In this document: piece by piece, positions 13,436 through 28,268 of the stretch
Layout of the letters: the number at the start of each line of letters is the position of its first letter
How positions within the stretch are numbered: position 1 is the stretch's first letter
DNA from: Bradyrhizobium lablabi
GTDB lineage: Bacteria > Pseudomonadota > Alphaproteobacteria > Rhizobiales > Xanthobacteraceae
Length of the DNA stretch: 64,000 nt
Direction: 5' to 3'
Assembly: GCF_018131005.1 (NCBI RefSeq)
Contig: NZ_JAFCJK010000002.1
Location: 62,001 to 126,000, forward strand
The notes under the pieces: model-generated
Told to the model about the DNA's origin: nothing
Database searches by the model: none
What the model saw: only the letters and a program-made list of their open reading frames with translations
Program-made: the position numbers and the translations under genes

Positions 13436-15393
13436 GCTGCCGACGTATGGCCCTGATCGTCCCATAGCTTGCGGTAGACACCATTCCTGGCGAGCAGTTC
13501 GGCGTGCGAGCCGCGTTCGATCGCCCTGCCGCCGGAAATCACAATGATCTCGTCCATGTCGACCACGGAGGTGAGCCGGTGGGTTGACCAGATCATGGTT
13601 CGGCCTGTCGCGACCTTGAGCAGCGTGCGATTGATCGCGGCCTCCGTGGTCTGGTCGAGCGCCGACGTTGCTTCGTCCAACAACAGAACCGACGGATTGC
13701 GGATGATGGCGCGGGCAATCGCAATGCGCTGACGTTGGCCACCTGACAACGTGTCGCCGCGCTCGCCGACCGGCGTGTCGTATTTCTGCGGCAGGCTCAT
13801 GATGTAGCGGTGGATCTCGGCCTTCCTGGCAGCGTCCTCGACCTCGGCGTCGGTCGCCCCCTCCTTGCCGAGCCTTATGTTCTCGCGGATCGACATGTTG
13901 AACAGCATGTTCTCCTGGAACACCACCGCCATGCCCCGCCGCAGCGACTCGCGAGTCACGCGGCGGATGTCGACGCCGTCGATGGTGACGCGACCCTCGT
14001 CCGGCACATAGAGCCGAAGGATGAGATTGAGCAACGTGCTCTTGCCGGAGCCGCTCGGGCCGACGATCGCGATGCTTTTGCCGGCATTGAGCTTGAGAGT
14101 GAGATTGTCGAGCACCGGCGTCAGCGCCCCTTCATATTGGAAGCTGACGCGGTCGAAGGTGATGTCGTTAGTGATGCGTGGCAAATCCGGCGCGCCGGGA
14201 CGGTCGGCGCCGCGGGTTGGCTCGTCCAGCAGTTCCTGGATATGCCGCACCGCTGCCGCCGACTGGATCGACACAGGGATGAAATGCATGAGATGGGCGA
14301 TGTTGTAGGACACCTCCCAGAACGCACTTTCGAAGGTGACGAAGGTGCCGATCGTGATCTGGCCCTTGGTCGCGAGATAGGCGCCGATCGCGAGCACCAC
14401 GAGATGCAGCAGCAGCACCGCGATGGTGACGGTGCGCTCCACCATGGTCGACAGGAACATGGCGGAGGCCGCCTTCGTTCTGACCTCGCGGTTGCGCATG
14501 GTGAACCAGCCGAGCGCGCGCCTTTGCAGGTTGAAGGCCTTCACCACCGCTTGCGCGGCGACGTTCTCCTGCACAGTCGCGAGCAGCGCCGATTCGTTGA
14601 GCTTCTGCTCGTAATTGGCCTGCACCGCTTTCGGAGTCAGGATGCGGGGACCGATCAGCGTGATCGGAAACACCAGCAGCGCAACGACCGCGAGCTGCCA
14701 ATTCAAGAACAGCATCAGGATGATGCCGGCAATCATTTCCAGGAACGGCAGCGCAGCACTGTTGGCGAAGGTCTTGATCGAACCCTCGAACGCCGAAAGG
14801 TCGATCGAGAAGCGCGACAGGATCTCGCCGCGCTTGGTACGCGCAAAATAGGACGACGGCAGGTTCTGGACGTGATCGAACAGCCGCGTCCGCACGTCGG
14901 AAATGATGCTGGCCGCGAGCCGCGCATCCCAGCGCTCGTACCAGACCGCGATAATCGAGGTGACGATGCCGGCGACCGCAAGCACGCCGAGGATCTTGTA
15001 GAGAGCCTGAAAATCCTCCTCGCCGAGCGCGTCGTCGATCAGGAACTTCAGGCTGAGCGGCATGATGACGTTGAATAGCGTCTCGACCACCACACCGAAG
15101 GCGACGAAGGCGAACAGCCGCTTGTAGGTGCTCAGGAACGGCCTGACGAAGCCATAGATCGTGGCGAGCGCACCGGCGGCTTCCTTGGCGGTAAAGACGA
15201 CGAGATCCTCGTCGTCCTCATCGTCGTCGAGCTCGTCGTCGTCCCTTTCCTCCTCATGGTCCTCGGGCGCAACCTGCGCTCTGGCCTTGGCGGCTGGCTG
15301 GCTCGAACCGGCCACCGCAAGCCTATTCTTCAGCTCGGGATCATCGGCGCCGGCCAGATTCGGATCGTCGGAAGCAGGAGGCTTGGGCGCCAT
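13375..15393 (-). CDS. ABC exporter, fused permease-ATPase, with acidic termini
   Basis: A 672-residue half-transporter of the lipid/glycan/drug exporter type (MsbA/NdvA-like architecture), expected in the inner membrane as a homodimer. Residues about 1-70 are hydrophilic and rich in Asp/Glu. The six-helix membrane domain spans about 85-380, and the nucleotide-binding domain carries Walker A GPSGSGKST (about 448), signature LSGGQRQR (about 548), Walker B VLLLDEATSALD and the H-loop STHRL. The C-terminus is again strongly acidic (DDDNEDDDEVEEDGDEE). The acidic ends are not standard parts of the family. It lies 170 bp downstream of the flavoprotein-methyltransferase gene on the same strand, so co-transcription is plausible. 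Substrate unknown. Confidence 0.9.
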   Translation of the reverse strand: MAPKPPASDDPNLAGADDPELKNRLAVAGSSQPAAKARAQVAPEDHEEERDDDELDDDEDDEDLVVFTAKEAAGALATIYGFVRPFLSTYKRLFAFVAFGVVVETLFNVIMPLSLKFLIDDALGEEDFQALYKILGVLAVAGIVTSIIAVWYERWDARLAASIISDVRTRLFDHVQNLPSSYFARTKRGEILSRFSIDLSAFEGSIKTFANSAALPFLEMIAGIILMLFLNWQLAVVALLVFPITLIGPRILTPKAVQANYEQKLNESALLATVQENVAAQAVVKAFNLQRRALGWFTMRNREVRTKAASAMFLSTMVERTVTIAVLLLHLVVLAIGAYLATKGQITIGTFVTFESAFWEVSYNIAHLMHFIPVSIQSAAAVRHIQELLDEPTRGADRPGAPDLPRITNDITFDRVSFQYEGALTPVLDNLTLKLNAGKSIAIVGPSGSGKSTLLNLILRLYVPDEGRVTIDGVDIRRVTRESLRRGMAVVFQENMLFNMSIRENIRLGKEGATDAEVEDAARKAEIHRYIMSLPQKYDTPVGERGDTLSGGQRQRIAIARAIIRNPSVLLLDEATSALDQTTEAAINRTLLKVATGRTMIWSTHRLTSVVDMDEIIVISGGRAIERGSHAELLARNGVYRKLWDDQGHTSAAQADDDNEDDDEVEEDGDEE

Positions 15394-15563
15394 AAAACCA
15401 ACCGATGCTGCACGGCCGGCATGACCGCAAATTGAGGGCGCCGCGAAAACGCGACAACCCCGATCCTATGCGATCACGGTGAGATCAGCAAAGCAATTGG
15501 CATCGACGATGTACCGCACCAAAGGCGCGGCACAGAGCGGCACTCCACGTCGCAGCCGCGCGG

Positions 15564-17621
15564 CTAGTCGTTCTCGGCCTCGACCTTATCGAAGAACGAG
15601 TAGCGCAAAGCGTCGGCGTCGCCATACCAATGCCCCGGTCCCTTGTTGGCCGCGAGAGTCGCGGCCCACAGCGCCTCGGTACAATCGTGGCGATGCATCG
15701 CGAGATCGAAGCCGTTGCCAAAGAACAGCTCCGACCATTCCCACCAGGTGGCGAGCTTCTTCACGCCGCGCAGCAGGTCGTAGCGGTCGATCAGCGCCGG
15801 CGCCATGTCCGACGTCACCGAGCCGAATACGAGGCCGGTCTTGACGACGCGATTGAGCTCGCGCACCGCGCGCACTACCTGCTTGCCGCTGAGATGACAC
15901 AGGCTGGTCTCGAACACGAAGTCGAACTCGTTGGAGTCGAACGGCATGTCGACGATTGAGCCGAACTTGTTGTATTTCGTCAGCGCCGTCGGCGTCTTGC
16001 CGTGGATGTAGCGGTTGTTCTCGATACCCCAGGCATCGATACCGCGTTCGCGCAGCGCACCGACCAGTTCGCCGCTGGCGGAGCCGGCGACCAGGAGCTT
16101 GTAGCCCTTCTCCCTGCCCCACACGGTGTTGATCAGGTCTATCAGAAAGGACGGATCGGTGAAGTGGCGCCACGCCTCGCTGTACGGACCGACGTTCCGG
16201 TAATTCTCGAAATAGCTGCGGTCGATCTTGTCCGACAGAATTGCCGTTGTCTGCGACTGGGCACGGCGCAGCCGTATCATCTCGGTGAGGATGATGTCGG
16301 TCGCAGCATCCGAGGAGTCGAGCAGACCATTCAGCGTCGAATCGAACAGATAATCGCCGACTACCACGATCCCAGGATGCTCCTTCGGCTCGGGACGGTG
16401 ATTGGTGAGAACGTCGCGCACCGGCAGCCCTCCGGGCAGCGCGTTCACCGACGACAGCCAGCGCTGGATCTTGCCTTCCATGAAATGCGCACGGGCATCG
16501 CCAAACGCGGCGGGCAACGATTTCAGTGCGGTGTCGATCAGTTCCTGGTCGGTGAGATTGGCGAAAGCCAGCGCGTCGGAGCCCGCAATCAGCCAGTTCA
16601 GGACGCCGTGCCTGCCGACGTCATGGCGCGCGCCTTCGTTGTAGACGCAGCAGCCGCCGAATGCTTCCGACATGAACCAGGCGCCTGGGATCTTCTCGCC
16701 CCAGAACGGTTCGTCGAACAGGATCGAGACGCGCAGATAGTGCGCAGGCCGGTCGAAATAGGCGATGTGCTTGACCATCGACTTGCGCAACTCTTCGCCG
16801 TCCCAGCCCATCGTCGCGAGCCAGGAATGCGGCAGGCAAACCAGCACGAGGTCGAAGTCGCGCGTCTCCGGCCCTTTGCCATTCATCATGTTGAGCTGAT
16901 AGCGGCCGCTTGCGGTCTTGCCGACCTTGAGGACCCGGTGGTTGAGATGGATGTCGGCATCGACCTCCGAGCGCAGACACTCGATCAACTGCTCGTTGCC
17001 GTTCTGAATCGAGTACAGACCGATATAGCCGTCGATATCCATCACGAAGTTCTTCAGCGCGTTGAGTCCGTTGGTGTTGTGACTCTCGGTCGCGATGTCG
17101 GAGCGCGCCATCACCTTGAAGAAGCGCTTGGCAATGGGATCCTCGACCTCCTCGTCGAGCACCTGCTCGCAGGTCTTGTAGGCCCAGGGGTGTTCGTTGT
17201 CGTGCGCGCCGACGCCTTCGTAGTATTCGATCGGCGATACCAGCTCGGTGCAGCGGTTGCGGAAGGCCTCGATTGCGTCAGCGGTCTTCGGCCCGTATTT
17301 GCGTCGCACACCGGCGACATCGGCGAGCAGTTCGCCGTCGAGATGCACCTGCTCGGCATCCATCGGAATTGTCTGCAGACCGAAATGCTGGATCAACTCG
17401 CGCAGCGGGTCGGGCCCGGTCATCGAGTAGTCGTAGATCTCGGCGACTCCGGCTTCGTACATCGCGGGCGCAGTGTCGAACTTGCGCGTGGCGATCTTGC
17501 CGCCGAGACGATCCGACGCCTCGAAGAGCGTGACGCGGCAAAGGTCGCCGAGCTTGCGCTTCAGGTACCACGCGCTCATCAGGCCGCCGGGGCCGCCGCC
17601 AACGATTGCAAGATCAAACAT
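15564..17621 (-). CDS. Two-domain protein: FAD amine-oxidase-like domain fused to a SAM methyltransferase-like domain
   Basis: A 685-residue protein. The N-terminus (LAIVGGGPGGLMSAWYLKRK, then ASDRLGGKIATRKFD) is the FAD-binding fold of the amine oxidase/phytoene desaturase type, and the flavoprotein part runs to about residue 450 with a closing VVVGDYLFDSTLNGLLDS motif. From about residue 500 the sequence changes to a class I methyltransferase-like fold: LLVAGSASGELVGAL in place of the usual GxGxG loop, acidic ENN at the end of strand 2, and FDFVFETSLCHL as motif IV. The substrate is unknown. A strong terminator separates it from rpoC upstream. It may work with the adjacent ABC exporter and the flavoprotein at 12209-13435. 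Confidence 0.85.
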   Translation of the reverse strand: MFDLAIVGGGPGGLMSAWYLKRKLGDLCRVTLFEASDRLGGKIATRKFDTAPAMYEAGVAEIYDYSMTGPDPLRELIQHFGLQTIPMDAEQVHLDGELLADVAGVRRKYGPKTADAIEAFRNRCTELVSPIEYYEGVGAHDNEHPWAYKTCEQVLDEEVEDPIAKRFFKVMARSDIATESHNTNGLNALKNFVMDIDGYIGLYSIQNGNEQLIECLRSEVDADIHLNHRVLKVGKTASGRYQLNMMNGKGPETRDFDLVLVCLPHSWLATMGWDGEELRKSMVKHIAYFDRPAHYLRVSILFDEPFWGEKIPGAWFMSEAFGGCCVYNEGARHDVGRHGVLNWLIAGSDALAFANLTDQELIDTALKSLPAAFGDARAHFMEGKIQRWLSSVNALPGGLPVRDVLTNHRPEPKEHPGIVVVGDYLFDSTLNGLLDSSDAATDIILTEMIRLRRAQSQTTAILSDKIDRSYFENYRNVGPYSEAWRHFTDPSFLIDLINTVWGREKGYKLLVAGSASGELVGALRERGIDAWGIENNRYIHGKTPTALTKYNKFGSIVDMPFDSNEFDFVFETSLCHLSGKQVVRAVRELNRVVKTGLVFGSVTSDMAPALIDRYDLLRGVKKLATWWEWSELFFGNGFDLAMHRHDCTEALWAATLAANKGPGHWYGDADALRYSFFDKVEAEND

Positions 17622-17748
17622 GTACGTTCCGTCGTCTCCGGACCCGCGAAGCGGCCGGCCTAAGCCAAATTAGCAAAAGCGCTTTTCACTCTGAAGGAAA
17701 GATGAACAAAGCAGGTTATCGCAGCGCAGCAAAGGAAAGAAAGCAGCA

Positions 17749-17775
17749 AAAAGGCCGGCACGGAGCCGGCCTTTT
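17749..17775 (-). terminator. Intrinsic terminator after rpoC
   Basis: A perfect 11-bp stem AAAAGGCCGGC/GCCGGCCTTTT with a 5-nt loop lies 27 bp beyond the rpoC stop. On the minus strand the stem ends in a run of T, giving a classic rho-independent terminator for the rpoBC transcript. Because of the symmetrical A/T flanks it could also act on plus-strand transcripts. Confidence 0.85.
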
Positions 17776-17801
17776 CGTCCATTACCGTAGTCTTGCGGAT
17801 G

Positions 17802-20800
17802 CTATTCCGCGGGCGGCAGGGCCAGCGGCTCCGCTTCCGGGGCCGTCGGCACGATCGCCGCCTGCTTCTCGCGCTCGTCGAGGATCAGCTTGTCGCGCTT
17901 GACCGCGACCTCCCGGATCCGCGCCATCGAGGCACCGGTGCCGGCCGGAATCAGGCGGCCGACGATGACGTTTTCCTTGAGGCCCTCGAGCGGGTCCACC
18001 TTGCCGTTGACGGCCGCTTCGGTGAGCACGCGCGTGGTCTCCTGGAACGATGCCGCCGAGAAGAAGGAGCGGGTCTGCAGGCTCGCCTTGGTGATGCCGA
18101 GCAGAACCGGCGTACCCGTGGCGGGCTTCTTGCCCTCCTCCTTAGCCTTGCTGTTGAGCGCGTCGAACTCGATCTTGTCGACCTGTTCGCCCACGATCAT
18201 ATCGGTGTCGCCCTGGTCCGCGACCTCCACCTTCTGCAGCATCTGACGGACAATCACCTCGATGTGCTTGTCGTTGATGAGCACGCCCTGCAACCGATAG
18301 ACCTCCTGGATTTCGTTGACCAGATAGGCAGCGAGTTCCTCGATGCCCTTGATCGCCAAGATGTCGTGCGGCGCCGGATTGCCTTCGACGATGAAATCGC
18401 CCTTTTCGACGACATCGCCGTCCTGCAGATGAATGTGCTTGCCCTTCGGGATCAGGTACTCGCGCGGCTCCTCGGTCTTGTCCATCGGCTCGATCGAGAT
18501 GCGGCGCTTGTTCTTGTAGTCGCGGCCAAAGCGAATCGTGCCCGCGGTTTCGGCGATGATCGCCGCATCCTTCGGCTTCCGGGCCTCGAACAGCTCCGCC
18601 ACTCGCGGCAGACCGCCGGTGATGTCGCGCGTCTTGGCGCTCTCGGTCGAGATACGCGCCAAGATGTCGCCGGGCTGCACCTTCGCGCCGATATCGACCG
18701 ACAGAATGGCGTCGACCGACAGCATGTAGCGGGCATCGCCGCCACGTGCGAGTTTCATCACCTTGCCGTCCTTGCCCTTGACCACGATGGCCGGACGCAG
18801 ATCCGAACCGCCGCGCGTCGTGCGCCAGTCGATGACCACGCGCTTGGCGATACCGGTCGACTCGTCCAGCGTTTCCGAAATCGACTGGCCCTCGACCAGA
18901 TCCTCGAACCCGATCGTGCCCTCGACTTCGGTCAGCACCGGGCGGGTATAGGGATCCCACTCCGCGATGCGCTGGCCACGCTTCACCATGTCGCCATCGT
19001 CGACATGCATCCGCGAACCGTACTGGATGCGGTGCGTGGCGCGCTCGGCGCCGTCGGCGTCGACGATTGCAACGACCATGTTGCGCACCATCGCGATCAG
19101 GTGACCGTCGCTGTTCCGGGCGATGGCCTTGTTCTTGATCACGATCTTGCCGTCGAAGTTCGATTCCACGAACGACTGCTCGTTGATCTGCGCCGCACCG
19201 CCGATGTGGAACGTGCGCATCGTGAGCTGCGTGCCGGGCTCGCCGATCGACTGTGCCGCGATGACGCCGACGGCCTCACCGTGGTTGACCGGCGTGCCGC
19301 GCGCGAGATCGCGGCCGTAGCACTTGCCGCAGATGCCGTTGACGAGCTCGCAGGTCAGCGCCGAGCGGATCTTCACCTCCTGGATGCCAGCCTGCTGAAT
19401 CGCGTCGACATGGCTCTCCTCCATCAGAGTATCGCGCTTGACGATCACGCTGTTGCTGGCGGGATCGCGCACGTCATCACAGGCCACGCGGCCCAGGATG
19501 CGGGAGCCGAGCGAGGCGACGACCGTGCCGGCATCGACGATGGCGCGCATCTTGATGCCGAGTTTGGTGCCGCAGTCGGCCTGCGTGATGATGCAGTCCT
19601 GCGCGACGTCGACGAGACGGCGGGTCAGGTAGCCGGAGTTCGCGGTCTTCAACGCGGTGTCCGCGAGGCCCTTGCGGGCGCCGTGGGTCGAGTTGAAGTA
19701 TTCGAGCACCGACAAGCCTTCCTTGAAGTTGGAAATGATCGGCGTCTCGATGATCTCGCCCGACGGCTTGGCCATCAGGCCGCGCATGCCGGCAAGCTGG
19801 CGCATCTGGGCCGGCGAACCGCGCGCACCGGAGTGGGCCATCATGTAGATCGAATTGATGTCCGCGTCCGCTCCGCTCGCCGTCTTCTTGGTCGCGGAGA
19901 TTTCCTTCATCATCGCCTTGGCGATTTCCTCGGTCGCCTTCGACCAGGCGTCGACGACCTTGTTGTACTTCTCGCCATGGGTGATCAGGCCGTCATTGTA
20001 CTGCTGCTCGAAATCCTTCGCCAGCGTACGGGTGGTGTCGACGATCTTCCACTTGCCGTGCGGCACGACCATGTCGTCCTTGCCGAACGAAATGCCGGCC
20101 TTGAACGCATTATAGAAGCCGAGCGCCATGATGCGGTCGCAGAAGATCACCGTCTCCTTCTGGCCGCAGTGGCGATAGACCTGGTCGATGACGCCGGAGA
20201 TCTCGCGCTTGGTCATCAGCTTGTTGATGATGTCGTACGAGATCTTCGGACTCTTCGGCAGCAGGTTGCCGAGCATGACGCGGCCCGCGGTGGTTTCGAT
20301 CCAGCGCTTGGACGGCTTGCCTTCCTCGTCGGTGCCCTCCCACCGGTACTTGATCTTGGTGTGGAGGTGGATGACCTTCGAATGCAGGGCGTGCTCGAGC
20401 TCAGCCAAGTCGCCGAAGATCTTGCCCTCTCCGGGCAGTCCTTCGCGCATGATCGAGACGTAGTAGAGGCCCAGCACGATGTCCTGCGACGGCACGATGA
20501 TCGGCTGGCCGTTCGCCGGGTGCAGGATGTTGTTGGTCGACATCATCAGCACGCGCGCTTCGAGCTGCGCTTCGAGCGACAGCGGGACGTGCACGGCCAT
20601 CTGGTCGCCGTCGAAATCGGCGTTGAAGGCGGCGCACACCAGCGGATGCAACTGGATCGCCTTGCCCTCGATCAGCACCGGCTCGAACGCCTGAATACCG
20701 AGGCGATGCAGCGTCGGCGCGCGGTTGAGAAGCACCGGATGCTCGCGGATCACCTCATCGAGGATATCCCAGACCTCCGGACGCTCCTTCTCGACGAGCT

Positions 20801-22001
20801 TCTTGGCCTGCTTCACCGTGGTGGACAGACCCTTGGCGTCGAGTCGCGAATAGATGAACGGCTTGAACAGCTCGAGCGCCATCTTCTTCGGCAGGCCGCA
20901 CTGATGCAGGCGCAGCTCGGGGCCGACCACGATCACCGAACGGCCCGAATAGTCTACGCGCTTGCCGAGCAGGTTCTGACGGAACCGGCCCTGCTTGCCC
21001 TTCAGCATGTCGGCGAGCGATTTCAAAGGACGCTTGTTGGCGCCAGTGATGACGCGGCCACGGCGGCCGTTGTCGAACAGCGCGTCGACCGCCTCCTGCA
21101 GCATGCGCTTTTCGTTGCGGATGATGATGTCGGGCGCACGCAGCTCCATCAGCCGCTTCAGACGGTTGTTGCGGTTGATGACGCGGCGATAGAGGTCGTT
21201 GAGATCCGACGTCGCGAACCGGCCGCCGTCGAGCGGCACCAGCGGACGCAGGTCCGGCGGAATCACCGGCACGACCGTCATGATCATCCATTCCGGCTTG
21301 TTGCCGGAGAAGCGGAAGGCTTCGACGATCTTCAGGCGCTTGGCGAGCTTCTTGTGCTTGATGTCCGAGTCGGTCTCGGCCATGTCGGCGCGCAGCGTCG
21401 CCTCGAGCTTCTCGAGGTCGAGGCCCTTGAGCAGCTCGCGGATCGCCTCCGCGCCGATCATGGCGGTGAAGCTGTCCTGGCCGTATTCGTCCTGCGCCTT
21501 CAGATACTCGTCTTCCGACAGTAGCTGACGGTCCTTCAGCGCGGTCAGGCCCGGCTCGAGCACGACGTAGTATTCAAAGTAGAGGATCCGCTCGAGATCC
21601 TTCAGCGTCATGTCGAGCAGGAGGCCGATGCGCGATGGCAGCGACTTCAGGAACCAGATGTGGGCAACCGGCGCTGCGAGCTCGATATGGCCCATGCGCT
21701 CGCGCCGGACGCGCGACAGCGTCACCTCGACCGAGCACTTTTCGCAGATGATGCCCTTGTACTTCATCCGCTTGTACTTGCCGCACAAGCACTCGTAGTC
21801 CTTGATCGGCCCGAAGATGCGAGCGCAGAACAGACCGTCGCGCTCGGGCTTGAACGTGCGGTAGTTGATGGTCTCCGGCTTCTTGATCTCGCCGTAGGAC
21901 CAGGACAGAATCTTCTCCGGAGACGCGATCGAGATCCGGATCTGGTCGAAGACCTGAGCCGGCGTCGTCGGGTTAAAAAGATTCATAATCTCTTGGTTCA
22001 T
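17802..22001 (-). CDS. rpoC: DNA-directed RNA polymerase subunit beta'
   Basis: A 1399-residue catalytic subunit. The active-site motif NADFDGDQM holds the three Mg-binding aspartates. The N-terminal zinc site [11 protein letters not shown]...CEKC and the second four-cysteine site (CDD...[11 protein letters not shown]) are both visible, and the clamp and trigger-loop regions are continuous. Length is normal for Alphaproteobacteria. It is 127 bp downstream of rpoB and is followed by a strong terminator. Confidence 0.99.
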   Translation of the reverse strand: MNQEIMNLFNPTTPAQVFDQIRISIASPEKILSWSYGEIKKPETINYRTFKPERDGLFCARIFGPIKDYECLCGKYKRMKYKGIICEKCSVEVTLSRVRRERMGHIELAAPVAHIWFLKSLPSRIGLLLDMTLKDLERILYFEYYVVLEPGLTALKDRQLLSEDEYLKAQDEYGQDSFTAMIGAEAIRELLKGLDLEKLEATLRADMAETDSDIKHKKLAKRLKIVEAFRFSGNKPEWMIMTVVPVIPPDLRPLVPLDGGRFATSDLNDLYRRVINRNNRLKRLMELRAPDIIIRNEKRMLQEAVDALFDNGRRGRVITGANKRPLKSLADMLKGKQGRFRQNLLGKRVDYSGRSVIVVGPELRLHQCGLPKKMALELFKPFIYSRLDAKGLSTTVKQAKKLVEKERPEVWDILDEVIREHPVLLNRAPTLHRLGIQAFEPVLIEGKAIQLHPLVCAAFNADFDGDQMAVHVPLSLEAQLEARVLMMSTNNILHPANGQPIIVPSQDIVLGLYYVSIMREGLPGEGKIFGDLAELEHALHSKVIHLHTKIKYRWEGTDEEGKPSKRWIETTAGRVMLGNLLPKSPKISYDIINKLMTKREISGVIDQVYRHCGQKETVIFCDRIMALGFYNAFKAGISFGKDDMVVPHGKWKIVDTTRTLAKDFEQQYNDGLITHGEKYNKVVDAWSKATEEIAKAMMKEISATKKTASGADADINSIYMMAHSGARGSPAQMRQLAGMRGLMAKPSGEIIETPIISNFKEGLSVLEYFNSTHGARKGLADTALKTANSGYLTRRLVDVAQDCIITQADCGTKLGIKMRAIVDAGTVVASLGSRILGRVACDDVRDPASNSVIVKRDTLMEESHVDAIQQAGIQEVKIRSALTCELVNGICGKCYGRDLARGTPVNHGEAVGVIAAQSIGEPGTQLTMRTFHIGGAAQINEQSFVESNFDGKIVIKNKAIARNSDGHLIAMVRNMVVAIVDADGAERATHRIQYGSRMHVDDGDMVKRGQRIAEWDPYTRPVLTEVEGTIGFEDLVEGQSISETLDESTGIAKRVVIDWRTTRGGSDLRPAIVVKGKDGKVMKLARGGDARYMLSVDAILSVDIGAKVQPGDILARISTESAKTRDITGGLPRVAELFEARKPKDAAIIAETAGTIRFGRDYKNKRRISIEPMDKTEEPREYLIPKGKHIHLQDGDVVEKGDFIVEGNPAPHDILAIKGIEELAAYLVNEIQEVYRLQGVLINDKHIEVIVRQMLQKVEVADQGDTDMIVGEQVDKIEFDALNSKAKEEGKKPATGTPVLLGITKASLQTRSFFSAASFQETTRVLTEAAVNGKVDPLEGLKENVIVGRLIPAGTGASMARIREVAVKRDKLILDEREKQAAIVPTAPEAEPLALPPAE

Positions 22002-22128
22002 GGTCTTCTCCTCGCGTGCCGATCGTCACCGGCAGCAAATTCGAAACTCTTCTCTGGCTCGCGCTCCGCTCGCCCTGCGAGCGAAGCGCCTGATGCCCGG
22101 TGAAGTCGGCCGGGCATGAATCATCGTG

Positions 22129-26247
<4,119 letters not shown>

Positions 26248-26749
26248 CGTGGCCTCTCATTTTCGTCGCCTTTGTGGGGCGAACCTTCCGGGCGCCGACT
26301 GCCATCGGTCCCGGGTTGAATGTCGGATCGTCTTGAGGGAACCAAGTTCGAATTAGGAATTAAATCCCCAACCCGGTCTTGCAGCCTTCAAAACGCAAAA
26401 CGACGCGCGGGCGCTCGACCGCACCCGCCCGTCACAACCTTGTGCTTCACGGACTGAAAAAGCCCGAAATCTGACTGTCTCCCAACGGCTTCCGCCGGGA
26501 GCCCTGCCGCCCCCGCCGCCGACCGTGTTTTTCGCTGCCTTCCCGATATGGGGAGGTATTATGGAGATTCGAGGGTTAAGTCCACGAATCCCCACACTTT
26601 TTTGTGTTCGGCGCGCCACGCGACAACCTGTCGCGCACCGCTTGCCCCTCCACCCCTGTCATGCCCGAGCTGCGCCCAACCATTCGGAAGCTTGGAGAGG
26701 AATCCCGGATCTAGCTCGGCCGCCCGGGATTTCGCCCAAGAAACTTGCG
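26248..26749. other. rplL-rpoB intergenic region
   Basis: A 502-base non-coding interval in the rplJL-rpoBC transcript. It contains the attenuator-like hairpin at 26701-26731 and a second perfect 7-bp stem with a 3-nt loop at 26619-26635 (CGCGACA/TGTCGCG), which has no T-run. No ORF in it looks real. In E. coli the equivalent interval carries an attenuator and an RNase III processing site; equivalence here is inference. Confidence 0.5.
26701..26731 (-). promoter_or_regulatory. Possible attenuator hairpin downstream of rplL
   Basis: An 8-bp perfect stem, AATCCCGG (26701-26708) with CCGGGATT (26724-26731), begins 18 bp beyond the rplL stop. On the minus strand it is followed by a pyrimidine stretch (CCTCTCC) but no real T-run. 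This would suit partial termination between rplL and rpoB, lowering polymerase expression relative to L7/L12. Confidence 0.4.
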
Positions 26750-27127
26750 TTACTTGAGCTCAACCTTTGCGCCGGCCTTCTCGAGCTGGGCCTTGATCTT
26801 GTCGGCTTCTTCCTTGTTGACGCCTTCCTTGACCGGCTTCGGCGCGCCTTCGACGAGGTCCTTGGCCTCCTTCAGGCCCAGACCGGTGATGGCGCGGACT
26901 TCCTTGATGACCTCGATCTTCTTGTCGCCAGCGGCAGCCAGCACGACGGTAAAGTCGGTCTTCTCTTCGGCCGGCGCTGCGGCAGCGCCACCGGCGGCGG
27001 GGCCAGCCACCGCGACAGCGGCGGCGGCGGACACGCCCCACTTTTCTTCGAGGAGCTTGGCGAGCTCAGCCGCCTCGAGCACGGTGAGGCTCGAGAGGTC
27101 GTCGACGATTTTCTGCAAGTCAGCCAT
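26750..27127 (-). CDS. rplL: 50S ribosomal protein L7/L12
   Basis: A 125-residue acidic stalk protein, present in several copies per ribosome, that recruits translational GTPases. The N-terminal dimerisation domain ([20 protein letters not shown]), an Ala/Gly-rich hinge at about residues 35-55, and the C-terminal domain with [20 protein letters not shown] are all clear. It lies 52 bp after rplJ. Confidence 0.98.
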   Translation of the reverse strand: MADLQKIVDDLSSLTVLEAAELAKLLEEKWGVSAAAAVAVAGPAAGGAAAAPAEEKTDFTVVLAAAGDKKIEVIKEVRAITGLGLKEAKDLVEGAPKPVKEGVNKEEADKIKAQLEKAGAKVELK

Positions 27128-27179
27128 TGATCTGTATCCTTAAACGTTTGGTTCGAACCAGGTTGAGATTAGCGAAGGG

Positions 27180-27698
27180 TCAGGCCGCTTCGCCCTTTGA
27201 GGCATGGGCCTGAATGACGCGCGCGAGCTTGGCCGCAGGTGCGTTCGAGAGCTGAGCGAGCTTGGTCGCCGGGGCCATTATGAGCCCCACGATCTTGCCG
27301 CGCAGTTCGTCGAGCGACGGCAGTGAGGCAAGCGCCTTCACGCTGTCGACATTCAGGACGGTTTTGCCCATCGAGCCGCCGAGGATGACGAACTTCTCGT
27401 TCGCCTTGGCGAAATCGATGGCAACCTTTGGCGCCGCAACCGGATCTTTCGAAGTTGCGATCACGGTCGGCCCCTTCAGCAGGGAACCGATGGAAGCGAC
27501 GTCAGTGCCTTCAAGAGCAATTTTGGCGAGACGGTTCTTCGAGACCTTCACCGACGCGCCCGCCTGCTTCATCTGCATGCGCAGCTTCTGCATCTGGGCC
27601 ACGGTGAGGCCGGAATAGTGAGCAACGACCGCGACGCTCGTGGTCTTGAAGACCTCATTGAGCTGTTCGACCGCCTCTTTTTTTGCCGCTCGTTCCAC
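27180..27698 (-). CDS. rplJ: 50S ribosomal protein L10
   Basis: L10 anchors the L7/L12 stalk; with L12 it regulates its own mRNA in other bacteria. I choose a GTG start at 27698, giving 172 residues ([15 protein letters not shown] when initiated), because a good ribosome binding site (GGAGAG) sits about 10 nt upstream and the resulting N-terminus matches alphaproteobacterial L10. The frame remains open to 27821, but that extension is not family-like. Motifs [15 protein letters not shown] and [13 protein letters not shown] are conserved. Confidence 0.95.
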   Translation of the reverse strand: MERAAKKEAVEQLNEVFKTTSVAVVAHYSGLTVAQMQKLRMQMKQAGASVKVSKNRLAKIALEGTDVASIGSLLKGPTVIATSKDPVAAPKVAIDFAKANEKFVILGGSMGKTVLNVDSVKALASLPSLDELRGKIVGLIMAPATKLAQLSNAPAAKLARVIQAHASKGEAA

Positions 27699-27886
27699 AG
27701 CAAGCTCTCTCCGGTTGGCGGCCTTTCCGCTAGGACAGGACCGCCGGGTTGCACCCATCGTCCCGCCCAAAACCTGATCCTCGGGGCCGGAGCCCTTCGG
27801 ACATGCCGGGCAAGACGACATTTAGAAGCCTGCCCTCCCAGAGCCTTGCGGCCATGGGGTGTCGAGGTTCGAACCAAACCAGCCTC

Positions 27887-27909
27887 CCGCCGCGATCGGC
27901 TCGCGGCGG
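27887..27909 (-). promoter_or_regulatory. Hairpin in rplJ leader
   Basis: A perfect 9-bp stem, CCGCCGCGA (27887-27895) with TCGCGGCGG (27901-27909), and a 5-nt loop, located about 190 nt upstream of the rplJ start. There is no T-run after it on the minus strand, so it is not a simple terminator. It may be part of an L10 autoregulatory leader structure. Confidence 0.4.
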
Positions 27910-28178
27910 AGAAGGCGAAATCCGGTCTTCACCCGTCTATGCAGGCCATGCGATTAAGCCATTGAGAACGTGACGTTCCCGCTGGCGCCTGCAGTCTCGG
28001 ACAGGATCGGGCTATCGGCCGAGGCCGAACGCCCTGCCCTCATTCCCCCGGAGCGAAGAGTTTCCTTCCTTTCGAGCCATCCTTGCGGACATGCGGAAAG
28101 GAATGATCTCCTATCGTATCGGGTTTTCGGAATGCGAGCACAGACATGCCAGCAACGGCTAGCACGCCCGGAGCGCGC

Positions 28179-28207
28179 TATTTAGCGAGTTCGGTCCAGT
28201 TTGCCAA
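28179..28207 (-). promoter_or_regulatory. Putative rplJL-rpoBC promoter
   Basis: On the minus strand TTGGCA (28202-28207) and TAAATA (28179-28184) are separated by exactly 17 bp. The site lies between the dehydrogenase stop and rplJ, so it would drive rplJ-rplL-rpoB-rpoC independently of rplKA. Pattern-based call. Confidence 0.6.
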
Positions 28208-28268
28208 GAGCAAAATTCAGACCAGTTCCTGAATCGCGGAGACGGGTTTCATCGCCATGCGAGCCGTT

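Larger units (their letters stand above)
27699..28268. other. Long leader/intergenic region upstream of rplJ
   Basis: A 570-base interval without a convincing gene between rplJ and the dehydrogenase. It holds a good minus-strand promoter (28179-28207) and a strong hairpin (27887-27909), so the rplJ mRNA probably has a leader of about 475 nt. Ribosomal protein L10 leaders are known autoregulatory sites; I cannot assign the actual binding fold by eye. Confidence 0.5.
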
